Shown piece by piece: positions 34,488 to 43,666 of a DNA stretch of 64,000 bases. The DNA is from Pseudoramibacter fermentans (GTDB lineage: Bacteria; Bacillota; Clostridia; Eubacteriales; Eubacteriaceae), in assembly GCA_009493725.1 (NCBI GenBank), contig VOGB01000004.1:868001-932000 (forward strand). Direction: 5' to 3'. The notes below the pieces were generated by a model. That model was not told the origin of the DNA and ran no database searches. It worked only from the letters and a program-made list of their open reading frames with translations. Both the position numbers and the translations under genes were made by a program. Numbering within the stretch: position 1 is the stretch's first letter; every line of letters starts with the position of its first letter.

Positions 34488-34580
34488 TTATTTTCCTTTT
34501 TTAAGATTATAAAATTGTTGATTTTTTGCTATTCTTTTCACAACAGTTACGATCTTAAATTCGAATAATATATTTTTCAT
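34488..34580 (-). CDS. Possible 30-residue leader ORF before the Wzz-like gene
   Basis: A short frame from ATG 34580 to a stop at 34488 encodes 30 residues, basic and hydrophobic in turn (MKNILFEF start, NLKKGK end). Its stop lies between the ribosome site and start codon of the Wzz-like gene, one codon away and in the same phase. No ribosome site is visible before it. It may be chance in AT-rich DNA, or a coupling or leader peptide. Confidence 0.25.
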   Translation of the reverse strand: MKNILFEFKIVTVVKRIAKNQQFYNLKKGK

Positions 34581-34594
34581 TAATTAATTATCAT

Positions 34595-35698
34595 CTAATT
34601 ATTACATTCATTATTTAATTCAGTCAAAGCTAAATTTAATGCTTTTTTCGTGTAATAACTATTTCTCAATCTCTTCCCTACTTCAACAGCTGCTTTTTTT
34701 AATTTTTTATACTCTTCGGGTGTTATCAAATTTAATGTATTATTCAAATTTCGCAATGAATCAATAGTTATACCGCAATTATTTTTTTTGACGAACCTTG
34801 CAACAGCTGCTTTATCCCATACTATCACAGGAATTCCACACGCCAAATATAACGACGTTTTATGAGGATTGTTTATTTTCAAATAATTACCATTAGGTCC
34901 CTCACACTTATCAATAGAACTGCCATCCCAAACCAATCCATAACTTCCTTCTAATATGAATGGCAATTCATCAGGCGGAAACGAACCAAAATAATGGACA
35001 TTTTGTTTTTGGTGATCTCCACCTTGATACCCAGGACCATATAAATTAAATTCGCAATCTTTAGGAAGATCGTATGCATATCCTGCTTTAATTTTGCTTA
35101 AGGAACTAGCTACAATTATGGGCTTATTGCAATCAATTTTTTGTGGATCATAATATTGATCAAAGTTAGGAATTAAATAATCGAAAATATTTAAATCAAT
35201 CATATTAGATGTATCAAATCCCATAAATTTTAGTTGTTTCCTCATATTTTCGTTATGAACAATAATCTGATCAGCAAATCTTAATGTTTTTATATCTTCT
35301 TCTTTAATAACATAACGTTTAATCTTTTTTATTGGTGTATCTGCTGTGTATCTAAATGAGTCCAGATCATGTACAAGAACGATAATTTTCGTTCCTCTCT
35401 TCTTTATCCACTTGATAATTTTACTTGGAGTGAAAAGTCTTCCTAGAAAAGGTAATTGAATAAATATTATGTCATTTTTCCCAACTTGCCTAGAAATAGG
35501 TTTCCAAGCTTTTTCTATTTTTATTTTGTTAAAAATTTTGTCAAAAAAATTTTCTTTATGATTATACTTGCCATTTATAGTCACATTTAAATCGATAGGT
35601 TTAAACCCCTCTGATTTTAATATTTTTTCCACGTCCTCTCTTGCTTTAGGACCTGCATTATTCTCACCAATTTGATGTTCACAAATATAATATCTCAC
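34595..35698 (-). CDS. Glycosyltransferase, probable galactofuranosyltransferase
   Basis: A 367-residue GT-B-type enzyme. The start RYYICEHQIGENNAGPKAREDVEKIL and later HDLDSFRY, HNENMRKQL, LYGPGYQGG and KTSLYLACGIPVIVWDKAAVA resemble bacterial beta-1,6-galactofuranosyltransferases of capsule loci. The glf gene at 8.3 kb can make the UDP-galactofuranose donor. GTG 35698 is favoured by GGAG nine bases upstream; TTG 35713 is an alternative. The donor assignment is inferred from resemblance and from glf being present. Confidence 0.7.
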   Translation of the reverse strand: MRYYICEHQIGENNAGPKAREDVEKILKSEGFKPIDLNVTINGKYNHKENFFDKIFNKIKIEKAWKPISRQVGKNDIIFIQLPFLGRLFTPSKIIKWIKKRGTKIIVLVHDLDSFRYTADTPIKKIKRYVIKEEDIKTLRFADQIIVHNENMRKQLKFMGFDTSNMIDLNIFDYLIPNFDQYYDPQKIDCNKPIIVASSLSKIKAGYAYDLPKDCEFNLYGPGYQGGDHQKQNVHYFGSFPPDELPFILEGSYGLVWDGSSIDKCEGPNGNYLKINNPHKTSLYLACGIPVIVWDKAAVARFVKKNNCGITIDSLRNLNNTLNLITPEEYKKLKKAAVEVGKRLRNSYYTKKALNLALTELNNECNN

Positions 35699-35716
35699 TT
35701 TTTTAATCTCCAATTC

Positions 35717-36457
35717 TTATCCATTTATTTTATATTTTATCCTTTTATATAATATTTTAAGTTTAGATAAAACAAACTGCGTAGGCCATCTTCCATACAC
35801 AGTGTAAATCATTTTATAATCTTTTCGATATAATCTAATTAATCTTCCTATTGTTGAAAAATAATTTGAATTAAATGAATTTCCATCTGAAAGATGCCAT
35901 ATATTTTTTATAGGTAATACTAAAACGTCAAACCCGTTCTTCATGCATTTACATGAATAATCTGTTGCATATAAATGCCAAGTTTCGCCTAAATCACTAA
36001 ATTGAAATAATTTAAAGACATCGTTTGGAATAATAAACATGCATTCATCCAAGCTAAATACTTTTTGAGGTTTGTTATAATGATGTATTGTGAGCTCCGT
36101 ACCAGCAGCAGTATGATCTTTCCCGTCCTTAATTTGTGTTATTAACCGATTTCTATTGCTGATTACAGTTACTCCTGCTACCCCAGCAATACCAAATTGA
36201 TAATGATCGCAATAAAATTTTATTTTTTCTAATATATCTTCTGTTTCAAAAATGATATCTTGATGTAAAAAAATCAAATAATCGCCTTTTGCCTGCTGTC
36301 CTCCATAATTTAGTGTCTCCGAAGCTGAAGAAAAATGATGTTCCTTAGCATTGACAAATATCGTTTCATACTCTGCATTTTTCTGTCTTTTTAAAGATCT
36401 AACAACGCAATCTTCCAACATTTTTTTGTTATTATATGCGCATATAATTGAAAACAT
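35717..36457 (-). CDS. GT2-like glycosyltransferase
   Basis: A 246-residue protein with a compact family 2 fold: FSIICAYNNKKMLEDCVVRSL at the N-terminus, GDYLIFLHQDIIF as the donor metal site (HQD where DxD is usual), and LYATDYSCKCMKNGFDVLVLP with a likely base. Shorter than most GT2 enzymes. Sugar specificity cannot be told. TTAGGAGAAAAA precedes the ATG. It is flanked by other transferases of the same operon. Confidence 0.72.
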   Translation of the reverse strand: MFSIICAYNNKKMLEDCVVRSLKRQKNAEYETIFVNAKEHHFSSASETLNYGGQQAKGDYLIFLHQDIIFETEDILEKIKFYCDHYQFGIAGVAGVTVISNRNRLITQIKDGKDHTAAGTELTIHHYNKPQKVFSLDECMFIIPNDVFKLFQFSDLGETWHLYATDYSCKCMKNGFDVLVLPIKNIWHLSDGNSFNSNYFSTIGRLIRLYRKDYKMIYTVYGRWPTQFVLSKLKILYKRIKYKING

Positions 36458-36482
36458 TTTTTCTCCTAAATATCATCAGATA

Positions 36483-37469
36483 TTATAAATAATTTTTTTG
36501 TTTCTTCAAGACTAAAATAAGGATATGACTAATATTTTCAATCCTTTTTCCTAAATTTATTCTATGTCTTTTAAAAAAATTAATGGTCTGAAGACCACCA
36601 TCACTTATTATTTTTTTTATTGATTCAACGAAACTATTTTGTGTACGAGTTAGTTTTTGGGCTTGTAACAACTTAATTGTATATAAAGAAATTCTATAGA
36701 TATATGCATGATCTTTAGCTAATTTTCTTAAACTAATTGCACGTTCAATAACTCTTTTTATTCCAGGCTTGTACACACGCTCGCTTGTTACATTTCCACC
36801 ATATCTTCTATATCCCATCAGACTAGCTGGATAATAGACAATGCTTCCCAAAGTAGCAGCAAATTTTGCGTATAAATTATCGTGTGAAAGATTTTTCGTA
36901 ATAGGATTCGAAATGTCAATCTCTGGAACAGAGAAAAAGCAAGATTGGTTCATAATCAAATTACACCCAAAAACTTTATGTGTAAAAAAAACAGCATATT
37001 TATTAAGATTGCCATTGTTATAAACTGAATCCATACTATTACATGTTACTTTATCATCAGCATCAATAATTCTCATGTCTGCATACGTCAATATTGGCTC
37101 ATTGTCGATTTCTTTTTTTTTCGTAAACTCAATAAATCTTGATATTTTGTCTGTATCCCATAAGTCATCTTGATCCGAGAACATATAATAATCATAGTGT
37201 TCCATATTTTTACATTTATTTGCTAATAAATGAAAATTAATAAAAGGACCATGGAATTCCGTGTCGTTATGATATAGCTTTATCCGACCGTCTTGTTGAC
37301 AAAATTTTTGTATTATGTCAATTGTCCCGTCTTCAGAACCATCATCTTGAATAATGAGTGTCCAATTTTCAAAATCTTGTCTGATGATTGATTCTATTTG
37401 ATTCTTAATAAACCTTTCGCCATTAAATGTTGTCATCATTATTAAAACAGAAATACTCGATTTAGCCAT
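36483..37469 (-). CDS. GT2 glycosyltransferase (rhamnosyltransferase-like)
   Basis: A 328-residue family 2 enzyme: VLIMMTTFNGERFIKNQIESI, IIQDDGSEDGT, MFSDQDDLWDTDKI with the metal-binding acids, and NLSHDNLYA as a probable catalytic area. It has the SDQDD form shared with the rfb-inserted transferase at 30.1 kb, which suggests rhamnose transfer. The ATG overlaps the region just after the LicD stop (AGGA seven bases upstream). Confidence 0.8.
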   Translation of the reverse strand: MAKSSISVLIMMTTFNGERFIKNQIESIIRQDFENWTLIIQDDGSEDGTIDIIQKFCQQDGRIKLYHNDTEFHGPFINFHLLANKCKNMEHYDYYMFSDQDDLWDTDKISRFIEFTKKKEIDNEPILTYADMRIIDADDKVTCNSMDSVYNNGNLNKYAVFFTHKVFGCNLIMNQSCFFSVPEIDISNPITKNLSHDNLYAKFAATLGSIVYYPASLMGYRRYGGNVTSERVYKPGIKRVIERAISLRKLAKDHAYIYRISLYTIKLLQAQKLTRTQNSFVESIKKIISDGGLQTINFFKRHRINLGKRIENISHILILVLKKQKNYL

Positions 37470-37471
37470 TA

Positions 37472-38407
37472 TTATTTTCCTAGCAATTGGACACTTTTTT
37501 CCAGCGCATTCCGATCAAACTTCATAACCACGTGCTTTTCCCGTTTCTCAATAGGTGGAACTTGCATGAAATTCCTGCCATATAAATTTTCTAAATATTT
37601 CGAATAATTTTTCGCAATTTTCACCTTGCGTCCTTCAAATTCTGCTTCCTGAGTCTTTAAGTCTTCTCTAAGATACGTTTCCTTATTAATTTGCTTCCTA
37701 CCAGACGCAATTCCAACATATTTTGAATTTTCATCTTTGCAACTTGAACACCATTTTTCAATTTTCTTTTCCCACGAAGAAACGGTTTTGAAAGATAATA
37801 ATCGACCTAGTCTTATTCTTTTTCGAATGATTTTCAAAAATTCATTATTACCTTTTGCCATCTTTAATAATTCATTTTTGCTGTTTTTAAATCTCAAACA
37901 TGACAAAATATATCTTCCAAGCATACATCTAGCTTGAAATAATTTTCTGATCAATTTATTATCTGGTTCATTTTCTATAATAAATATATCGATAGCAAAA
38001 CCACATTCTCCATCGTATGCTGAATCAAGAAGTTCTTTAACATATACCTGTTTAGAAATAATTTTGATCATTAAAAAATCATAGTTTTCAGTTTCACCAG
38101 GTATGTGAAGCCAATATTTATTCCCATATTTCTTTTTAAATTCAATTAAAAATTTATTCACATCGCTACGGTACATATTAATATCAATATCATCATCCCA
38201 GGGAATAAAACCGTGATGTCTAACAGCTCCAAGCGCACTTCCACCACCCATTTGATATCTAATATGGTGAGTATTACAAATATCAAGGATATCATCGAAA
38301 ACACTTAAAAGCAACTTTTGGATCATTTTAATGTCTTGATCTGACAATTCAACAACTTGATCACTTGTATTATTCACAGACTTTATTAATTCTGCCAGTT
38401 GTGCCAA
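37472..38407 (-). CDS. LicD family phosphotransferase
   Basis: A 311-residue protein of the LicD nucleotidyltransferase-fold family, which adds phosphocholine or other phospho-groups from a CDP donor to surface sugars. The diagnostic YQMGGGSALGAVRHHGFIPW and DDDIDINMYR are near residue 55-75. A CDP-polyol or CDP-choline donor would fit; the cytidylyltransferase at 18.8 kb is a possible source. TTG 38407 is the likely start, with GGAGG five bases upstream; TTG 38419 is less well placed. Confidence 0.85.
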   Translation of the reverse strand: MAQLAELIKSVNNTSDQVVELSDQDIKMIQKLLLSVFDDILDICNTHHIRYQMGGGSALGAVRHHGFIPWDDDIDINMYRSDVNKFLIEFKKKYGNKYWLHIPGETENYDFLMIKIISKQVYVKELLDSAYDGECGFAIDIFIIENEPDNKLIRKLFQARCMLGRYILSCLRFKNSKNELLKMAKGNNEFLKIIRKRIRLGRLLSFKTVSSWEKKIEKWCSSCKDENSKYVGIASGRKQINKETYLREDLKTQEAEFEGRKVKIAKNYSKYLENLYGRNFMQVPPIEKREKHVVMKFDRNALEKSVQLLGK

Positions 38408-38422
38408 TTTTTCCTCCAACCT

Positions 38423-38923
38423 CTACACATTGAAAAGATCATCAACAATCTCTGCAAAATCTTTACAGAATTGCTTATTATGTGACATCATATTAATCGG
38501 CATTTTTTTTACAATATTATCATAATCTTCAATTACCGATTTTAATTTTTTAATATCCTCAATCACAATAATGTTTTGGTAACTTTTTTTTACTGCCTCT
38601 GAAAATTCTAATTGGTGGTTATTAATATGTTCGTTGTACTTTTTCTGTCTCGGAACAACAATTGGTATTTTTCCGTACTGCAGCGGTAAAATAAAGCTGG
38701 ATGGCCCACCGTGTGTAATCGTTATTCTAGACTTTTGCACATTTTCAACCATTTGTGAATATGGAATAAATTGACTCCATTCACAATACTTCGGTTGAAA
38801 TGTCGAATAACCTGTCTGAATAAACACTTCTTCTGTAATCACTTTTTCTTTAGCTAAATGATCCACATACTTTATCAATCGATCAAATGGTTGCTCGTGA
38901 GTTCCTACTGTGACAAATATCAT
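38423..38923 (-). CDS. PssE/Alg13-like glycosyltransferase subunit
   Basis: A 166-residue protein with the C-terminal half-fold of a GT-B transferase: IFVTVGTHEQPFDRLIKYVD, FIPYSQMVENVQKSRITITHGGPSSF and IPIVVPRQKKYNEHINNHQ. It is the catalytic, donor-binding subunit that works with a membrane-bound PssD/Alg14 partner (Cps14F/G in pneumococcus), usually adding galactose or glucuronic acid to a lipid-linked glucose. The partner domain is fused to the polymerase just upstream. ATG 38923 follows AGAAGGA by eight bases. Confidence 0.85.
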   Translation of the reverse strand: MIFVTVGTHEQPFDRLIKYVDHLAKEKVITEEVFIQTGYSTFQPKYCEWSQFIPYSQMVENVQKSRITITHGGPSSFILPLQYGKIPIVVPRQKKYNEHINNHQLEFSEAVKKSYQNIIVIEDIKKLKSVIEDYDNIVKKMPINMMSHNKQFCKDFAEIVDDLFNV

Positions 38924-38951
38924 ATAAATAATCCTTCTGCTATTTTGCAAC

Positions 38952-40640
38952 TCAAAAAATACTTCCCAGATTAATGGCCTTTGGATAAACTTTTTTCATT
39001 TCTTCCCATTCAACAATAAAACGATCTGTAACAGGATAAACCATTTTCCCTGTTAATGTCGGCTTATCAATTCTATCAAATACTTCTATATAAACTGTTT
39101 TGCATCCAAACATTTTTCCTAAATAAAAAAACGGAACAGCAACCGCAGCGCCTGACGAAATAATGAGATCAGGCTTTTCTTTCCGAAGAACTTTCCAAGC
39201 GATCCGAAGATTAATAAAAAAGGCTTTTATGCTCCTATTCGTTGGATAATAACAAGGATACATTTTTTCATCCTTTAATAAACTTTTCGCATCTTCCTTA
39301 TCAAAGGTAACCCAAAAACGTTCCTTATCTTTCCAGAAAGGTTTTAGCATATAAAGATGTGTTAAATGGCCTCCTGAAGATCCAACTAAACAGACTTTCA
39401 TATTTTCTTCCTCTTGCTTCACTTTGTTCTCTGATATTAAAAAATAGACGCAAACGATCCAAAACGTATTGTAATACGGTAATAAAATCAAATCATCCAC
39501 TACCGCATGAGTTGCCAAAACAGCTAATATTATTACTAAATAATATTTTTTTTGTGATAACATTTTATATGTTACGACTGTCAACAAAATAATTAATATG
39601 AGGCTTAATACTACACCATATTCCTGAAAGAAACGAACATAGAGGCAATCTAAATAAAAATATTTACTTCTTCCCCGCACACCAGTTCCACTTAGCCCAT
39701 TTCCTCTCATCGGTATGATTTGACCAAAAAGACTGAGTCCGTAACGTTGATATGAAATACGCCCAAAACTCAAACGATTGCCTAATGATGTATTTATTTT
39801 TGCCATCCATGAAATATCCGAATGATAGCTAAAGGATAATACAATACTAATAAGACCACAAAGAATAAAGATCCACGGTAATCCTTTTGAAATTCCAATA
39901 AATATTTTTTTTAATAATTGTGGGAAACTTTGACGATATCTAACAATTGCAGCACCCAAAATTAATAATACGTTTCCTATAAAATTGAGTCTCGTATCAC
40001 ATAATCTATAAAAAACATATCCAATGATAAGACAAATCATCAATTCTATCCATTTGATTTTGTCTTTTCTTAAATAAATATAGAGTGCCTCTATATTAAA
40101 CAAAATGGTCGTTGGAAAAAGACAATATAAAAATCCAAGATAATGTCGTGTTACTCCAAGATGTGTTGTTTTGTCCAAATAATCAGGGATGATTCCTGCA
40201 GCACTGCTTAATGTAATAAATAAAAAGCAAGCGGTACTGATTATTAATGAAATTTTAGCAATTTTTTCAAATTTGATGTGACGGGCACCAAATGCAAACA
40301 ATACAATCCACAGAAGCGGACGCCACCAGACATTACCAGCTACAATAAATGTCACTATCATAATAAACGCAATGAAAGCAATACCAAGAATATCAAAGCG
40401 TCTATATTCAAAATTGGTCAGCTCTGCGATCACTAATAAAACAAAACAAAGTTTCATGATATAAAGCCCAAAGCTACTGACGGAATTTTGATAAAAGGAT
40501 ATACTCAAAATAGAATAAACCATAAATAATCCAAGGGACAATAGATAAAAAAATGCTCTTAAATCGATATCCGGAGAATTTATTTTTATTGGTATGGATA
40601 CATTACTCTCTTGATTCATCATATACCATTGCTCTTTCAA
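38952..40640 (-). CDS. Fusion of a Wzy-like polymerase with a PssD/Alg14-like subunit
   Basis: A 562-residue frame with two parts. Residues 1 to about 412 form a polytopic membrane protein like the other polymerases here (TRHYLGFLYC, NRLSFGRISYQRYGLSLFG, FFQEYGVVL, YYNTFWIVCV). From Met at 39399-39401 the rest reads MKVCLVGSSGGHLTHLYML, SSGAAVAVPFFYLGK and EVFDRIDKPTLTGKMVYP, a complete 149-residue PssD/Alg14 subunit. No stop separates them. AGAGGAAG five bases before that Met could also start the second part alone. The start is TTG 40640 (overlapping the Wzx stop) or ATG 40622. Confidence 0.85.
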   Translation of the reverse strand: MKEQWYMMNQESNVSIPIKINSPDIDLRAFFYLLSLGLFMVYSILSISFYQNSVSSFGLYIMKLCFVLLVIAELTNFEYRRFDILGIAFIAFIMIVTFIVAGNVWWRPLLWIVLFAFGARHIKFEKIAKISLIISTACFLFITLSSAAGIIPDYLDKTTHLGVTRHYLGFLYCLFPTTILFNIEALYIYLRKDKIKWIELMICLIIGYVFYRLCDTRLNFIGNVLLILGAAIVRYRQSFPQLLKKIFIGISKGLPWIFILCGLISIVLSFSYHSDISWMAKINTSLGNRLSFGRISYQRYGLSLFGQIIPMRGNGLSGTGVRGRSKYFYLDCLYVRFFQEYGVVLSLILIILLTVVTYKMLSQKKYYLVIILAVLATHAVVDDLILLPYYNTFWIVCVYFLISENKVKQEEENMKVCLVGSSGGHLTHLYMLKPFWKDKERFWVTFDKEDAKSLLKDEKMYPCYYPTNRSIKAFFINLRIAWKVLRKEKPDLIISSGAAVAVPFFYLGKMFGCKTVYIEVFDRIDKPTLTGKMVYPVTDRFIVEWEEMKKVYPKAINLGSIF

Positions 40641-42097
40641 TTTAACCTGCTGCGCTTTAACTTGTTACTAAGCGTCGCAATAATTTCCTGCATCATGGGT
40701 TCTTTTGTTATGACCAAGAACAGAGCGTAAATTCCCATGAATAGTATAGCTGAAATAACTAGAATAATAAAAGCGTGAACGCCCATTCTTTTTGTCCACA
40801 AAGAGGCAAGTGACGCCAAGACCAATGCTGCAAGTACTTTTCCATATGGCAATTTTCTAAAAATAGGGGTCACTTCTTTTCGAAGTACATGGTATTGCAC
40901 CACCAATACAACAAATTCCGCTGCCAAAGTACCAATCGAAGCTCCCGTTGATGCCAATCGCGGAATTAAAAACCAATTGATTGTAAAATCTGTTATCGCT
41001 CCTGCTATTTCTGAATAGAGCACATATTTTTCTTTTCCGAGTGGAACGAGAATCTGCATTCCCAATATATTTGTCAAGCCAATAAATATAATCGTCGGCT
41101 GAATCCACTGCATCGGCAGAACGGCGCCACCATAAGCGGGACCTGACAGAAAGCGAATACCTTCTTTAGCAAACAATATGAAGTACAAAGCTAAAGGACA
41201 AGCAATAACCAATACAAAATTCAAAGCTTTCTTAGAAATTCTTCGCAAATTACTAAAATCACCCTGTTCGACATAATAGGACGCTCTCGGTAAAAGAACT
41301 GCACCCAAAGAAGTTACAATACTAACTAAAATACCTTTTATTTTCACTGCCGCATTATAATATCCGACATCCGTATCCGTCTTCATAAAACCAAGCATCA
41401 CGGTGTCTAGATTTGTATAAACTGTCGTCGCAATAGACATCGCGAAAAAAACCAAAACCGGTTTTAAATGACGCTTCAAGCGATATCCGCCGACCGGATG
41501 TATATAGATGTGTTTGCGTGCATTGATAAAGTTCAAGACGTTGGATGCTGATGCTGCAAAGATCGAAATGCCTCCATAGACGACATAGTCGCTTTTCTGA
41601 TGAATAAACGCAAACATCGCAACCAACGCAATCGCTTTAAAAATAATTGATCTGACCGTAATATACGTGTATTCTTCTAAGCCTTGATACAGCCAATCGA
41701 TCCCTACACATGTAAAGATGATATTAAGTGAAACGACCAAATAAAGTGTTCGGTCGCCTTGAAGCCTCGGAACAAAAGCCAAAGCCAAAAATAAAATTGC
41801 ATAAGCAACGCCGCTCATGATCAGGTTGATAAAGAACAGCTCATGTGTCACACGAGTTAATTCCATTTTGTCATCTCGTGCCTGCGCGCAGCGGCGAATA
41901 CCATAGGTTGGAATGCCCAATTGCGCAAACATTGTAAAATAGCTGATGAGCGACGTCGCAAATGAGACTTTCCCTGTTCCGACTGGCAGTAAAATTCTAG
42001 ATACATACGGAAACGTGATAAGGGGAAATATAAATTGCGACATCGTTAAGATGGCATTCATGATGAAATTTTTTTTGATCGATTTTTGTTTTGGCAT
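40637..42097 (-). CDS. Wzx-type polysaccharide flippase
   Basis: A 486-residue membrane protein with about 14 helices, of the MATE/PST exporter type that flips undecaprenyl-linked repeat units outward. FPLITFPYVSRILLPVGTGKVSFATSLISYF near the N-terminus and LPRASYYVEQGD in the middle are typical. It is the only clear flippase of this type in the window, so it probably serves the whole operon. CAGGAAATT lies before the ATG; the stop overlaps the start of the polymerase-PssD fusion. Confidence 0.9.
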   Translation of the reverse strand: MPKQKSIKKNFIMNAILTMSQFIFPLITFPYVSRILLPVGTGKVSFATSLISYFTMFAQLGIPTYGIRRCAQARDDKMELTRVTHELFFINLIMSGVAYAILFLALAFVPRLQGDRTLYLVVSLNIIFTCVGIDWLYQGLEEYTYITVRSIIFKAIALVAMFAFIHQKSDYVVYGGISIFAASASNVLNFINARKHIYIHPVGGYRLKRHLKPVLVFFAMSIATTVYTNLDTVMLGFMKTDTDVGYYNAAVKIKGILVSIVTSLGAVLLPRASYYVEQGDFSNLRRISKKALNFVLVIACPLALYFILFAKEGIRFLSGPAYGGAVLPMQWIQPTIIFIGLTNILGMQILVPLGKEKYVLYSEIAGAITDFTINWFLIPRLASTGASIGTLAAEFVVLVVQYHVLRKEVTPIFRKLPYGKVLAALVLASLASLWTKRMGVHAFIILVISAILFMGIYALFLVITKEPMMQEIIATLSNKLKRSRLN

Positions 42098-42146
42098 ATA
42101 TAAATTTCCTGATTTATTTTAGACTAGTCTATTAATTTTTACTTTT

Positions 42147-42839
42147 TTATTGGTACAATCTCTTGTATTTTTTTGAAGTTTTTCTATCTTGAAGCGTATC
42201 GTAATGTGAAAAAATTGTACCTATCAAATTGGCACCTGCTAAGTGAAGTTCGTGGATCGCTGTGCTTATTTCATCAGCAGTTGAACCACCTTGTTTCACA
42301 ACCAATAAGGTGCCATCAATTTCTTTGGCTAGAAGAGCTGTTTCTGCATACGCGTTCACGACAGATGACAAAAGAATAATTAGATCGTATTTATCTTTTA
42401 ATTGTTCGATACTTGCCGCTATCTTTCGCGCCGAAACTTCTTTACCGTGGCCATAGGGCAATACATCCATTTGATTTTCGTCTAAATGAATGATCGGCAA
42501 ATCTTCATTAGTACCGGCGTAGTCACTAATTCCTGGTACGTCCACATCTATTTTTAAGCGCTGGTTAAAACGATTATTGTGACCATCTACGTTCACTAAT
42601 AATACGTTTTTACCTTCTTTAGCGAAAGTAATGCCTAAATTAATAGCTGATGTTGTTTTCCCTTCTCCGCCAATAGCCGAAGTAATCAATATGCTCGATA
42701 AATGCTGCTCACCGATAAGATGTTCGATATTTGCACATAACGTCCGATAAGCATCAGAAAAAATCTGTGAGCGATTATTCAATAGGATGCTCTTATCTTC
42801 GGGCGCATCCTGATTAGTTCTGAATTTAAAGAAACCCAT
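42147..42839 (-). CDS. CpsD/CapB-type tyrosine kinase-like protein, copy 2 (altered Walker A' and B)
   Basis: A 230-residue paralogue of the kinase at 33.1 kb. Here the Walker A loop SAIGGEGKTTSAINLG is normal, but Walker A' is VLLVNVDGHNN instead of a VDxDLR form, and Walker B is LIILLSSV, lacking the aspartate of the usual IIDTPP. The C-terminus keeps two tyrosines (KKYKRLYQ). ATP may bind but catalysis is doubtful, so it could be a pseudokinase regulator. The ATG overlaps the Wzz stop codon (TAATG). Confidence 0.82.
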   Translation of the reverse strand: MGFFKFRTNQDAPEDKSILLNNRSQIFSDAYRTLCANIEHLIGEQHLSSILITSAIGGEGKTTSAINLGITFAKEGKNVLLVNVDGHNNRFNQRLKIDVDVPGISDYAGTNEDLPIIHLDENQMDVLPYGHGKEVSARKIAASIEQLKDKYDLIILLSSVVNAYAETALLAKEIDGTLLVVKQGGSTADEISTAIHELHLAGANLIGTIFSHYDTLQDRKTSKKYKRLYQ

Positions 42840-43567
42840 TATTTTGTTGTTCCTTTCTGCTTTTCTACCGTTTCTACCAGATGAACATTTGGAATCACAC
42901 CTAAAACCGGAATACCTGTTTCATGCGATAAAACTTGGTCTGAATAATAGGTCGTGTTCGAAATTTCTCTAATCAATATATACAAAATAGATAGCAGTAG
43001 TCCCAATATCGCAAATGCAGCGCTGTACTTCATCCCAGATGGCGCCGTGGTGCTGGAAACTCGTACTGGAGAAATCTGAACAGAATCTACAGCATTTAAG
43101 TTTGCAGGCAGCACGTGAATTGCGGACTTTTCAATTTTCAATAAGGCATTTTTTGTTATTTTAGAACGATCACCTTTAATAGAAAGATGAAGGACATGTG
43201 AATAACCCGATGACTGATCGTCTCTACTACCTCTAACCTGTAGATTTTGTAAAACCTCTTTTTTATTGTTTAATTTACCCAAAGCAGGATTCATGATGTG
43301 ACCATTGGTGAGTATCGCCTCAACCATATCGGCCTGAGAATCTGCAGAAATGCCAGGCTGATCAATACCATTCGGAGAATTTACAATAATACTAGCACTT
43401 GCTGTATAAGTCGTTGTTCTCCGATAACGTGAAATTCCAAAACCGATACAGCCAAAAACGAGCATAACAATTAAAATTGGAATAAGATTACAGAACAACA
43501 AGGTTTTAAAAATTCGAATATCCAGTCCCGTGCTGCGCTGTAAATTTGTTTTTTCATTCTTTACCAT
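42839..43567 (-). CDS. Wzz/CapA-type polysaccharide co-polymerase, copy 2
   Basis: About 242 residues. A helix near the N-terminus (FCNLIPILIVMLVFGCIGFGI) and one near the C-terminus (SAAFAILGLLLSILYILI) frame an external domain; the end carries TGIPVLGVIPNVHLVE, the kinase-contact segment of the family. It is encoded directly before kinase copy 2 with overlapping stop and start codons. ATG 43567 is chosen; the frame is open to 43600 but no ribosome site is seen there. Sequence identity with copy 1 is low by eye. Confidence 0.8.
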   Translation of the reverse strand: MVKNEKTNLQRSTGLDIRIFKTLLFCNLIPILIVMLVFGCIGFGISRYRRTTTYTASASIIVNSPNGIDQPGISADSQADMVEAILTNGHIMNPALGKLNNKKEVLQNLQVRGSRDDQSSGYSHVLHLSIKGDRSKITKNALLKIEKSAIHVLPANLNAVDSVQISPVRVSSTTAPSGMKYSAAFAILGLLLSILYILIREISNTTYYSDQVLSHETGIPVLGVIPNVHLVETVEKQKGTTK

Positions 43568-43666
43568 TTCGTCCACAATATTTCTCCATACATTGATCAA
43601 AATAAATTATTAAATTATATATGTAATGCCAATAAATAATTCCATCTATTTATTCTGTGCATTATC

